The translations under genes were made by a program, and so were the position numbers. This document shows, in pieces, positions 35,123-45,746 of a stretch of DNA of 60,362 nucleotides. This stretch comes from Calycina herbarum (taxonomy: Eukaryota > Ascomycota > Leotiomycetes > Helotiales > Pezizellaceae): assembly GCA_001414485.1 (NCBI GenBank), contig LLEY01000265.1, positions 1 through 60,362 on the forward strand. The letters run 5' to 3'. The notes under the pieces were generated by a model. It worked only from the letters and a program-made list of their open reading frames with translations, made no database searches and was not told the origin of the DNA. Within the stretch, counting starts at the first letter, position 1. Every line of letters begins with the position of its first letter.

Positions 35123-35331
35123 AAATAACTTCCTCAACTTCACTTCAAGATATTATAACATGCTTACGTGCGATAGCTGCTTTAGATAAGTAGAATGGAT
35201 TCAGTGCTCAGTTTCCACGCTACTATTTTCTACCCTACCTCACTCTGAGTAACTCTGGACAGCATTTCAAGGATACTGATACTGATAATGTCTTCCCAGC
35301 GAGCATTCCGCATAATCAAACGTCGTCTTCC

Positions 35332-36296
35332 CTACATTTGAAAACCCGTCAACAATCCCCCTATATCTGCTGTCAACCCAGTAAATGAGAAGTCCCGCTT
35401 CTTCCCAGGACCACCCCTCTCCATCATTTCGTTATACTCTTGGATAATTTCTACACAGCGGTCCATGTTCAGAAATCCGAAGCGTGCAAAGCTGTCTGAC
35501 CCATGGCATACCCACAAATGCCAAATTCCTAGGATGCGGAGCGAAGGGAGCTTTGCTAGAATTTGCGCGTCGGTCATCCATGTGAGTTGCATGTGACTGA
35601 TGAATATAATTTTAAGTTTTATGAAGAGATTGAGGATGATTTGTGCTATAAAGTGGAGTGATTGTTAGTTCCTAACTAAGCCTGGGTAAAGCATCATCGT
35701 GGGGATCTTACACTTAACAACCGTACCCATATCAAGAACCCAAAGAGCATCCTGCTCAAGCGAAAACAAGGGTTTGAAATCCTCTTCGCATAGAGAAGGA
35801 GGTTCGTCGTAATATTTCCCTGTAATGAACTCATATGTTGGATGCTTCTTTGACAATACCATCTCGATGTAAAAAATCCTCTCTAGACTCTTTGCAAGCG
35901 TGGAGAACTGCATGCACTCTCTTTCCATGGGCTTTTGGGAACTTATATGGTACGTCCATGCAAGGTGTGCAGTTGGTCGGCCAATATTGAAGGGTGGGTT
36001 GTTTAAGAATATATGGTGGGTGCGACTGCGTAACTCCACTGGAAAAGATCTCGACGTCAGTATTGTCACTTACAGAAGTATGGCCCAGGAGCAAAGACTC
36101 TCTGGAACCGCCTGGAAAGAGAAAGGGAAGAAAAACTCGAAGAACACCCACTATCATAATTCTCAACTCCTTCGGTAGGCATTTGAAATAAATGAATCGA
36201 GCCTTCGGTCCAAATGTGGCGAGTATTCTTGCTTGGTTCCTTCTTTTTCATCGAGAGGAAGCTCATAATGGTTGATTTCATGGTGGCTATATCCAT
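35332..36296 (-). pseudogene. 2EXR-domain protein, decayed paralogue
   Basis: A second copy of the gene at 49987-50693. It begins MDIATMKSTIMSFL (36296) against MKFATIKSALLSFL, and the signature parts FGPKARFIYF, LPKELRIMI, PPYILKQP, LHACKESREDFLHR, HPTYEFITG and FSLEQDALWVL are all readable, but in different frames. Frame changes occur near 36217, near 36015 and near 35840. An extra segment of about 105 nt with GT..AG ends interrupts the coding frame after LRIMI, where the paralogue has no intron. The later intron (before about 35660) sits at exactly the same place as in the intact copy, and the last exon (LPSLRILGIW) is open to TAG at 35332. Several independent breaks make it a pseudogene. 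Confidence 0.75.
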
Positions 36297-36865
36297 GTTG
36301 GCTGATGGCCGGCTCAGTTGTTGAGGGTTGATATCTATTGGATAGAAGGGGATGCGTAGGTGTTCGTTCTAAACAGCCCAAGACAAGCTCTTGGACTTGG
36401 CACCATGGGAGTCCAAAAATGCTTCATAATTATGTTGTCGTAGGGACTTTCACCAGGTAGAACATCATCTGTCACAATAAGTGTGGGATATTTGGAGTGG
36501 AAAGGTTGAAGGTTAATCAAGGAATCATATGAATTGTCTCTTCAGAAATTGCAACTCAGTGAATGATTGTGAAATTACCGATGAAGTAAGTGAAAGTAAG
36601 AGTCCCGACTAAAGTTCCTCGTACACCTGAACAATACATAATTAAAAAACAATATTCTAGACTGCTTAGAACAATTAAGATATTCAAACAGAGTAGTATA
36701 TAACCATGGAAATCAATAGAAATCTATTAAGTAAGCTCTTGTTATAAGTTTGTTTATTTCAAGGTTTATTATACTAAACTTTTAAAATAATACATTTATT
36801 CGGACATACAAAGAACGATGACAGGGACTCTTATACTCGACTACTCAAACCTACCCAGCGTGAAC

Positions 36866-37290
36866 ACAGACTACTCTGCTACTCACTACTACTCGAGTAG
36901 TACTCTTGAGTAGTAGAGTAGAGTATGAGTAGCGGGTCGGATGAGTAGAGTAGAGTAGTGACTCAAGACTACTCGAGTCGTCTTGAGTAGTCTTAGTAAT
37001 ATTTATATATTTGCATTTATAAGGCTTATAAAGCTTATTATTAGTAATATTAGTAGTTATATATAATAAAAATCTCTTTTTAATAATTATATAATTAATA
37101 CCTAATCTATTAAGACTATTATTAAAGAAGTTACGTAGTAGATAGAGTAGAAAGAAGATCTCGCTTAAGCCGCCGGAAGCCCTAAGACGCCACCCCGACG
37201 CTACTCCACTACTCAAGAGTACTACTCGAGTAGTAATAAGTAGAGTAGAGTAGTCGTCACTACTCTACTCTACTCTACTCTACTCATTGC
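36866..37290. mobile_element. foldback element with TACTC-rich inverted ends
   Basis: The left arm (about 36880-36930) contains CTACTCGAGTAGTACTCTTGAGTAGT; the right arm (about 37200-37245) contains its reverse complement with single changes. Each arm is itself partly palindromic (ACTACTCGAGTAGT). A (CTACT)n run ends the right side (37260-37286). The middle is AT-rich with a short GC-rich patch (CCGCCGGAAGCCC). The origin is unknown: it could be a non-autonomous transposon or an expanded palindromic repeat. No coding capacity is credible. Confidence 0.6.
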
Positions 37291-37794
37291 TTACACTGAA
37301 CCTACCAAAGGCACTTACTCCCTCAACTCGATTTTATAACTTGAAAACCACAAGCAAAGAGGGGGTAACGAGAACGGAAAGAGTAAACAACCCTCGAGCA
37401 ACGACATCCAACCAAGAAAACGCAATGATACAAGAAGATTTGTGTACTGTCGATAAATCAGATCCAACCAACACCTTCACATCACAAGAAGTCGTCTTCA
37501 GGAAAAAAAAGCATTTCATTATAAAAGAGTGTTTTCCCCCAGGATCCCAACCAGAAAACCCCCAATTCCCTCCCCTTCTTCGCCAACCAAAGAAGCACGT
37601 AGGTCAATTGTATACATGTCTCTGCTCCTCTTCCTTCATGAATATGGTATATTCTGATGCTACACGGAAAAGATAACTTTCCATTTTTTGTATTTGTACA
37701 AGGTTCGTGGTGATCCCTCTTTCCATTCATCCCCACAATCGTCATCATATCCCGTGGTGCCCTCTTCCCTCAATCGATCGCGTGGACGGAGGCT

Positions 37795-38667
37795 CTATGA
37801 GCTGTTCTTATTATATTTCGCCTTGCCGAAGGTGAAAGGTACGTAGCGGTATTTAATCATATGCTGGATCTGTCTTCGCACTATCGCCACAATCTGATTA
37901 GCACTGCTTTCAAAACTCGCCACTCTCGATTTGACACATGGGTTTGCCCCTCTCCATCTCCCATCCAGCGCATTCCCCCACCTCCCGAAACCTGCACAGA
38001 CAACAAAGAAATTGGAATACTTACTCGTCAAAGTAAACAGAATCAACCAATAAACCACCAACACCGGCCAGAACACCGGCACATCAAAGATCACAAACCA
38101 AGTACAAGCAAACCCAATAGTAATCGCCCGCGTCGCACTCTCCCAAAACTTGAACTCGGGAAGTCGTCGAATGAAAGGACGGAACTCCTCGTCTTGTTTT
38201 GTGGGGAGACCGCCGATGGATCCATCTTCCATGTCGGCATCTATGGCCTCGTTGGAGGGATCGAATTTAGGTTGGAGGAAGGCGAGGAAGAGGTTTAGGA
38301 GGTAGATGCCTAGGGAGTATGCGACTGCGATTTGTTAGTTGAGATATAGGGGGAGAAGAGGGGGAGGATAGGGGAGAGGTGACGTACCAATATACCATCC
38401 TTGAGCGACGAATATTCGGATGAAGAAGAGAACGAGGAGGGAGAAGGTTCCGATCCATCTGTATGTAACATAAGGCGTTGACTTATCGAGCCATGCTTGG
38501 TATTGCTATCACACCCATCTCATCAGCAATCCATCCTTTAAAACCCATCCTAACACATCCATTTGTATAACTCTCGACCGGGGAATATCCAAACTCACCC
38601 GTGTAATCCTCGAGGTATGCGCGCTCACAGCCGCAAAAGGGGTTTGTTCAGGCTCAATCGAATCCAT
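37795..38667 (-). CDS. rer1: Rer1, Golgi-to-ER retrieval receptor
   Basis: Rer1 is a four-helix membrane protein of the early Golgi that recognises membrane proteins in transit and returns them to the ER in COPI vesicles. Exons: 38667-38599, 38505-38388, 38324-38025 and 37880-37795. The introns are 93, 63 and 144 nt with GT..AG borders. The product is 190 residues, the normal length. Landmarks: YQAWLDKSTPYVTYRW, then two hydrophobic helices (IGTFSLLVLFFIRIFVAQGWY; AYSLGIYLLNLFLAF), LQPKFDP, an acidic linker, FRPFIRRLPEFKFWESATRA, two more helices, and LFTLTMRRQIQHMIKYRYVPF, restored only when the 144-nt intron is removed. The gene stands head to head with the enoyl-CoA hydratase gene, sharing about 600 bp of upstream DNA. 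Confidence 0.95.
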
Positions 38668-39274
38668 TTTGTCCTATCTCTCCTTCTCGCAATGCTCGTG
38701 CGTGTAATTTCCGGATCGTTAAAAAGGAGTGGGTGTATCGGGAATCGAAGATGGTGAGTGGCGTGGGAGAATGGAAGTGGTTGAATGAGTGTCGTTGTTG
38801 TCTTGATCTCTAAAATCTGCGGCTCGCTCTCTCCCCTTGAATGTCGACACCTTGCGCGTCCAAAAGTTTCCTTAGCGTTACTTGTACGTTACGCAGGCGA
38901 GGTTGAACAGGGCGAAGTAAAAAAGTGGACCGGGGGCTAGCGCGGCCCCAGTCAATCTATTTCACTAGCGCGTCTGGCACGTGAAGGCTATCAAGTCTTG
39001 GCACCTCAGTGACAGATAAGTACTATCCAGCGGCCGTGCGCTTACATTTACTTAAGGGATAGTAACGACAGGGGTAGCTACTTCGGCTTGGGTCGGTTAT
39101 TGGCCCGAGGTCTTTGGTCTTTGGTCTTGGGAGAAGGAGGAGATGGGATGATCGTCATGCCATACTTGTATTGACATTCAAGCTGGTCTTGCTTGCTCTT
39201 GATTTCCAAACAATTACATCCCATTTCCCTACTCAATTCGAGATTCCAGTCGGGAACTCAATCAATTCACCAAG
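38668..39274. promoter_or_regulatory. shared upstream region of rer1 and the enoyl-CoA hydratase gene
   Basis: 607 bp between two divergent start codons. It must hold both promoters. I see no clear TATA box. A CT/GA-rich part lies near the hydratase start and GC-rich blocks (CGCGGCCCC, CTAGCGCG) lie in the middle. Confidence 0.5.
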
Positions 39275-40411
39275 ATGATGAAAACATTCAGAACCGTCAG
39301 GCCAATTGCCTCTCACTTCAAAACATCAACCTCCTCCCTCCCCGCATTTACTAGAAGCACATCAGCGTGGTCAGTGAAGTCGTATGAATTCATTCAAACC
39401 ACCGAACCAAGACCTGGAGTCGGCCAAAGTAAGATGTTTCTCTCTCCGCTCGGTCTTTCTTCTCCCTCCCGTCGCCTAATTCACTCCATCTACAATCACT
39501 AACTTCCTCCCTCAGTAACACTCAACCGTCCCAAAGCCCTTAATGCCCTCTCCACCCCCTTGATAAACGAATTGAATACTGCCCTCGAGGCCTTCCAGTC
39601 TGCCCCTCACATTGGCTGCATAATTCTCACCGGATCCCAGAAAGCTTTCGCAGCAGGCGCAGATATAAAAGAGATGTCTACTCTGACTTTCTCGGAAGCA
39701 TACACAACGTCATTCATAGAATCTTGGTCACAGCTTACTACAACATTGAAGAAGCCCTTAATAGCAGCTGTTTCCGGACATGCCCTAGGTGCGTTATATT
39801 CCTATGCTATCTAAGTTACAAGAGGGTGGCAGAAAGGGGGGTTTCTCCGAATTCCAGAACCCCTAAGGCCCCTCTTGAACTCCCCCTCTTGAGCTCCCCC
39901 TCCGCCCCCCGCCCTCCAAGAAATGCGCCAACTAACCCAACCCCCCACACCAGGCGGCGGCTGCGAACTAGCCCTCATGTCAGACATCCTCTACTGCACA
40001 TCAACAGCCAACTTCGGCCAACCCGAAATAAAACTCGGCACCATCCCCGGCGCAGGCGGTTCCCAACGCTTAACCCGAGCAATCGGAAAATCGCGTTCCA
40101 TGGAATTAATCCTCACAGGAAAATCTTTCTCCGGAGTCGAAGCCGAGAAATGGGGTGTTGCAGCCCGAAGTTTCGAAACATACGAGGAGTTAATGGAGGG
40201 GAGTCTGAAGATCGCGGAGACGATTGCGGGGTATAGTAAGGTTGCTGTGCAGGCGGCGAAAGAGGTGGTGGATAAGAGTCAGGATTTGAGCTTGAGGGAT
40301 GGGGTGGAGTTTGAAAGGAGGGTTTTCCACGGCTTGTTTGGGAGTGAGGATCAGAAGGTTGGGATGAAAGCATTTGCAGAGAAGAAGAAGCCGGAATGGA
40401 CTCATAGGTGA
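39275..40411 (+). CDS. mitochondrial enoyl-CoA hydratase (crotonase family)
   Basis: About 294 residues in three exons: 39275-39428, 39516-39788 and 39954-40411. The introns are 87 and 165 nt; the second has an ACTAAC branch site and a GTGCGT donor. The first 35 residues are rich in Arg, Ser and Thr without acids, a mitochondrial targeting peptide. The mature part is a crotonase: ITLNRPKALNAL, the oxyanion-hole element FAAGADIKEM, HALGGGCELALMSDI with the first catalytic Glu (its GGG is restored across the second intron), and GQPEIKLGTIPGAGGSQRL with the second catalytic Glu. It hydrates 2-enoyl-CoA in fatty-acid or branched-chain amino-acid breakdown. All catalytic residues are present and the length is normal. 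A second ATG follows the first directly, so the start is 39275 or 39278. Confidence 0.94.
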
Positions 40412-42778
40412 GAGGGATAGTTGGGAAGAGGAAACGAATTGATTATAGAAACGGACATATGATACCTTTTACAACTTGCGGTGCCTTCTCATCTAATAAC
40501 CAGATAATGGTGAGTACTGGATGAACATTTATCAACAGCCCAACCAGTACCTGACAATCCAACATTCTGCCACTGCGAGAATGAGAAGCGAGATCGTCCC
40601 CTTGACTCGACCGTCTTGGGGGACCCGAGGTCGCTCCTTCCCTCTTACCTTGAACTCGTCGTGCTGAGCGAAAAAAGAAAGGATCCATCGACCACATATG
40701 GGTATGATTTCTAGATTACCTACCTAGGTACTGTCTGTTCTAGGTTACTAGAATAAATTTCGTCCATCCCACTCTCCATTTGTACAGAAATCACAACTTT
40801 TTTCCTAGAAGTTGTAAAAGTCTTTTGGAGAAGAGATGAGTAATTCTATGTGGTAGCCACAAGTGTTTTCCCCTACAAGTTTTGGGGGGTCCTTTTGGAA
40901 GTTGAAGTTTGTCATGTGAGATAAGAATTACCTTCTCTTGAACTTATCTCTGACTTGGCCATCTCGGGAGCTTCTTTTCTCTTACCCTGACAGCCTTGCG
41001 AGCGGAGAATCGAGGTCGTTCCTTCGCTCCACTTGAAGGTACCCAGGGTTCGAACATATTGCGAGGTCGTCCCTTCGCCGACTTGACCTTGTCTTAATTT
41101 AACCTTCTCGGGAGTTCCTTCCCTTTTAACTCAACCTTGTCGTACTGAGTGAAAAAGGAAGACACGACCACATTCAGAGGTATGCCATTAGGTACTTACA
41201 ACCTGGAACCTTACCATCTGTTACTTAAAAAAATACATGTAAGTAAATCTCATCTATCCATATCCATTTCCATTTCTGTACCCTAAAGCTGTAACATTTG
41301 CACAGATAAGGGGGGAAAACGAAACAAAGACTTCTTTTATAGAGAGTGCAAGAAGAGGTAAGTGAACGTATGTGATGGTAACGAGGTTTCTTCCCTCAAG
41401 AATCTAGACTGGAGGCTCTTTTGAAATCTGAAGTCTGCAGAGACGGGACCGGGACCATCTCGCGAGAAATCCAGGTCGTTCCTTCCCTAAGTAACCCAAA
41501 TTTTCCCCTTGACTTACCTAACCATCTCGGGAGACAGAAGTTGCTCTTTCCCTTGATCTCGTTCCTTGGCTCAACCTTCTCAGAAAGTTGAGGTCGTTCC
41601 TCTCCACGCTCGATCTCGCTCAACCATCTTGGGAACTGCTTCCCTCTTACCTCGACTGTATCATGCCATGTCATGACAAGAGGGGAAAAGATGCATGTCA
41701 CCATATATCCCTCACTGTCAGATTCTATTCCTTTGAAGGACAAAGCATACAGCCAGACACCAATGGAGGGAAGATGGGTAAGTATAGACACGTTCTTTAC
41801 ACAAGTCAGTTCTTACTCACAAGAATTCAAGGGAAACTACATAGAGAGAGAGAGAGAGAGAGAAACGAGTAATAAATCCAAGGAAGAAAAAGGGTTTTCT
41901 TTTTAGCGAGGAAATATCAAATCTTTTGATTAAGAATAGGTAGGTGATGGATCCTAGTTTTTTTTTTGTGGAGGCGGGACGGGAGTTCTTTGGGGTTTGA
42001 GTCCAAGTGAAGACCTGGATTGACCCAACGCTCCTTCCTTCCTCAAATCAACACAAGCGTCTAGGTAGATACCCGTAATCTAGGTAGACGTTTCCTTCCA
42101 AGTTCAAAACAGACTGTTATTCTATTCCATCAAATGCTCTTCCGTCCCGATTCAGTGAAAAGCGCTCACCGAGATCAAATCTAAAAGTGGCGGGAAATAC
42201 CTACCTAGAAAAGCCGCCTTTCAATGATTCAACGACAACGAAATTGAAAACAACTAACACCTTTAGAATCTGAGTAACTGTGTTGGACTATCACGGGGGC
42301 TCATTAACTTCCCGCTACTTTTTACTCCGGTCGCTAAGAGAGCAGTGAAAGTGCGGGTCCTCGATATAGAGGGAGAGAGATCTTAGCTAGTGTTAATTTG
42401 CAGTTTTTGAATTCGTCCTTATGTATTGGAAATGATTTTTTTTTGCTATCATAGGATGTCCAATTATAACCTCTTAAAGAAGAAAAACACGTGGTGTCAA
42501 GTAGGCCCGTGATTTGCCGGAAAAGTAAAGTTTATATTCGTAAAATGTGATATAATTTATAGGTACTGTACGGATAACTGCTTATCCATGTATTTATGCA
42601 TATTGTAATACTCCTAATACCAGCCCAGTGCCCACGCGCTCAATTCATTCAGGCCACCCAAATTTCCAATCCCAATGCCAAACTATCCCGTTTACGCCAA
42701 CAACCAAGAACAACAAAAAACAATATATAAAAAAACCGCCATCCCATGCCATACTCCCATCTAATATTGAATATACAT
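40412..42778. other. non-coding, with diverged tandem units and a GA microsatellite
   Basis: No recognisable gene. Three related blocks begin near 40600, 41090 and 41575 (see repeat entry). A (GA)n run of about 20 bp is at 41842-41861. The region beyond 42400 is AT-rich and should include the transcript end of ATG15. Confidence 0.5.
40600..41850. repeat. three diverged direct repeat units about 480 bp apart
   Basis: Block A (from about 40600) and block B (from about 41090) share a line-up such as CTCGTCGTGCTGAGCGAAAA / CTTGTCGTACTGAGTGAAAA, CGACCACAT, TAGGTACTT/TAGGTACTG and CCATTTGTACAG/CCATTTCTGTACC. Block C (from about 41575) keeps GAGGTCGTTCC, CTTGGGA.CTGCTTCCCTCTTACC and part of the rest. 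GAGGTCGTTCCTTC recurs between the blocks. Most differences are transitions, as expected from repeat-induced mutation of duplicated DNA. Confidence 0.5.
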
Positions 42779-44829
42779 CTAAATTTCTACTTTCATGCCA
42801 TCCTTCCACCCCTGCCCCGATTTGGGAGCTGGAGTCGGTGAAGAACCCAAACAAATTAATCCAAAGAAGTAAGGTGTGCAGTCGTGTATTGATGTCGTTG
42901 GACTGGTTGTTGGTCTCACACTAGTTGCAGTAGGCATCGGAGGGGGGGAAGTAATGGAATGTGAAAGTGTAGTCGTCACAGTGATAGTGGTTTGATCATA
43001 GCATCCCCAGAAAAGTCCGGGAGTATGACAAATGGAGGATGTGGGTGAAGAGACACCATGAGATGTCGTGGTGGGGTCGTTGCAACCGAACCATCCTGGC
43101 GTTGCGCAGGTCGTTGAGGATGAAGCGGTTGTTGAGGTGGAAGTTGCGGTAGGGAGTGCGGTTTTGCTCCCACTTGTGGTTGTTGTCGTCTCGTCATTAC
43201 AGCCAAACCAACCTGGTGTTTTACAGGTTGATGTCGAGGTTGTAGTAGTGCTACTACTCGTGGTTGTCCCACTTGTAGTCGTAGTTTCATCCAAACAACC
43301 CCACCATCCTGGGGTTTGACAAGTTGCCGTTCGGGTCTGAGTTCGGGTTGAGCTCGAGGTTGACGATGTTGTTTGGCTACTATTTCCAGTAACCTCTTTC
43401 CATAAAGGACAATCATAACATTCGGGAGTAAATTTGCACTCGGGGACTGTGTTGTACACCTTGAGGACATTGTCAATCACCCATATGATTTTATGAGTGA
43501 GAATCGACACCCTCGTGCCGTTGTCTTTGACGACATCGTAGACGCATTCTCTTCCAGAATGGCAAGCACTTTCCAAAGCATATCCCGCATAGGAGCAACT
43601 TGCTGTAGCCCCATTGCAAGTTCCCATGTAGATTGGGTCGGCATTTTGTCCAAAATGATAAGCACCAGTCCAGTCTCGCTGACCTGGTCTATCCGGATCT
43701 ACTCCTGGCGGCACCGGGAGACCTAACCTATTCGCGGGTAGTGCATCCGGAACTGCCTCGAAAGTAACGGCCGGGATTCCATATGTCAAGCCAACCATTG
43801 AACTAACGGAACCACCCAGCGAATGACCAGCCATCCAGATATTGGAAGTCGGATACATTGCCGTGACATTGGTATAAAGATGGCGAGCCATAGCATAATA
43901 CCGGTTCTCCTTTTTGAGACTCCTCTTCAAGCATGTCAAGTTGCAAGTGTATGTTCCCACGGCACAGTCGCAAACAGTCCGGTAAAAGGCACTTCCCTGC
44001 TGACCGCAACAACAACTAAAGAAAAGGTTGTCGTTTTCTTTATCGTTGGTCGTGGTATCTTCTCCATCCCATATGGCGAGAGTTGTGCCCTTGATACTGA
44101 TGACAATAGTAGAGTTGGTCTCATCGGCGTAGAGATATCCTTGAAGTCCAGTTCCATGCCATCCAAATCCTTCGTCGTTGGTTCTGTTGAATCCCCCATT
44201 TACATCCTTCCAGTTCCCAGTTTCGGGTTCGGGGACATATGCATTTGCTGCCATCTGGGCCAGGGTCAAAATGGTTTCCTTGTCCGTCACATCTGGTCCA
44301 TGGACATCATCCATAGTCCACGCTTCTGGGCCGGTTGCCCATACTTGACTGTATTCTCTTGCAGCAGCGACCATCGGGTCTACCACCGAGGGGCGCCTGT
44401 CCTTTAACCGATGGATGTTCATGGAGGTGCTTTTTACTACCAGCGGCCGGGTCTCTTGGACGAAAACACCATCCTCCTCTGATTCTATCCATACTGGGGA
44501 TTCGGTTTTCGGAATATCGACGCGGATGTGCTGGGCTGGTCGATCGAGGTTCCCATGATGGAAGACATGACGCAACTTCTATTTGGGTAGTTAGTACTTT
44601 CATTCTAGAGTTGAGGCATGGTAGAACATACAAATACATGATCGTAATTACTGCCGGGGCCATCGGTATTTGGGGGCAAAGGTAGCGAAGGAAGTAAAGG
44701 AATGGGCTGCTGCTGAGGGTGTGACCGATGGCCCCCCAAGGCGGTGATGGGAGCGGAGAGGAGGAGGAAAGAGAGCAAACAGCTCGAGGTGACTCTGCCG
44801 GCAGAAGTACACTTCCGGTCCCGATGCAT
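42779..44829 (-). CDS. atg15: Atg15, vacuolar lipase for autophagic and Cvt bodies
   Basis: Atg15 is the phospholipase that opens autophagic bodies inside the vacuole. Exons: 44829-44632 (66 codons) and 44578-42779, with a 53-nt intron; total 665 residues. The first exon carries the signal anchor (SSCLLSFLLLSAPITALG). The second begins KLRHVFHHG, as in the family. Catalytic parts: GHSLGGS with the nucleophile Ser at about 319, an Asp in FGQNADPIYMG, and His in ILTHKIIW. Cysteine pairs (CCCGQQGSAFY, CDCAVGTYTCNLTC) match Atg15 orthologues. The tail is Ser/Thr-rich with four imperfect units of the form C-x-TPGWFGC-x-DETTT, ending in a final cysteine-containing motif (CTPYFFGLICLG). The tail units are found in some Pezizomycotina Atg15 proteins and are of unknown use. 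Head to head with the VPS9-domain gene. Confidence 0.94.
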
Positions 44830-45746
44830 GGTGGTGGAGATTATCTTGGGCGTTGAATGTGCTGGCAGAGGTAGGGAGACGGAGACATAGGAAAGGAAGG
44901 GGATGGAGGGGATGATGCTGGATTGAGGTTGTGGGCAAAGTGGTGAGTATGAGTTGTGTACGCCGTTGCACGCGGGCCTCGTCCTCGTTCGTCCTTGTAC
45001 ACCGGATTCACAAGTCATGGAGATCTCTGGTCAACAAGTGCAGACGTCAGGCGGGTTGGGCGGGGGATCTTGATTGGTGACGGACCAGGCAGCGGGGCGG
45101 GTTTTGGCCGGGGTGGGGGAGAAAGTGAGGATGATGGACTGAGGCAACAATTGAGGCAACAATTGAGGCTGAAAGCAAGAGGCTAGTGAAGGGAGTTTTT
45201 AGTGAGTGTCTATAGTAGCCGTGATTTAATATACGCATCCAACACCCGGATGTACTGTATATACTGTACACCTTTCCCAGTGAGACAGATAACGCATGCA
45301 GCCAACTGCCTAGCCTGGCGATAAGGAGAGTCCTTTACCCACCGGATCGTCATACCCATTTTTGGCGCGGTTCCGATGGTTTTACGAAGGATAGACAGCT
45401 TCTCCGCTCAATGCATGCTGTGATCCTCCAACTGCTCCAGACTCTCTCTACCTAGAGCTGTCTTCCTTCACTTCCTCCCCCTTCACCTCATCTCACCTCT
45501 CGATCTCAAGCTTCACCAGAAGGCATTGATCGCACTCCCGTCGTCCGGGTCCCCTTTGAACCTTTGATTGACAGTTGATGGGTTGACATCATCCTGAGGA
45601 AACTCGCCCACATTCGTTTATCCGTGATCCCCGTCTCGCTCCAGGTTTCAGTAACGGTCCCTTCGTGGCATTCATGCGAAACTGCTGGGCAGGAGACGCG
45701 TAGGTAATTATATCTTCACACCATTTTCGTCTTTTCCCAGAGCACC
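44830..45746. promoter_or_regulatory. shared upstream region of atg15 and the VPS9-domain gene
   Basis: 917 bp between two divergent start codons. It is pyrimidine-rich before the VPS9 gene (CTCCCCCTTCACCTCATCTCACC) and has a repeat GAGGCAACAATTGAGGCAACAATTGAGGC at about 45141-45172. Specific binding sites cannot be assigned. Confidence 0.45.

Noticed and set aside
41001..41065. GGGTTCGAA resembling a tRNA B box
   Set aside because: No A box, acceptor stem or anticodon arm can be built around it.
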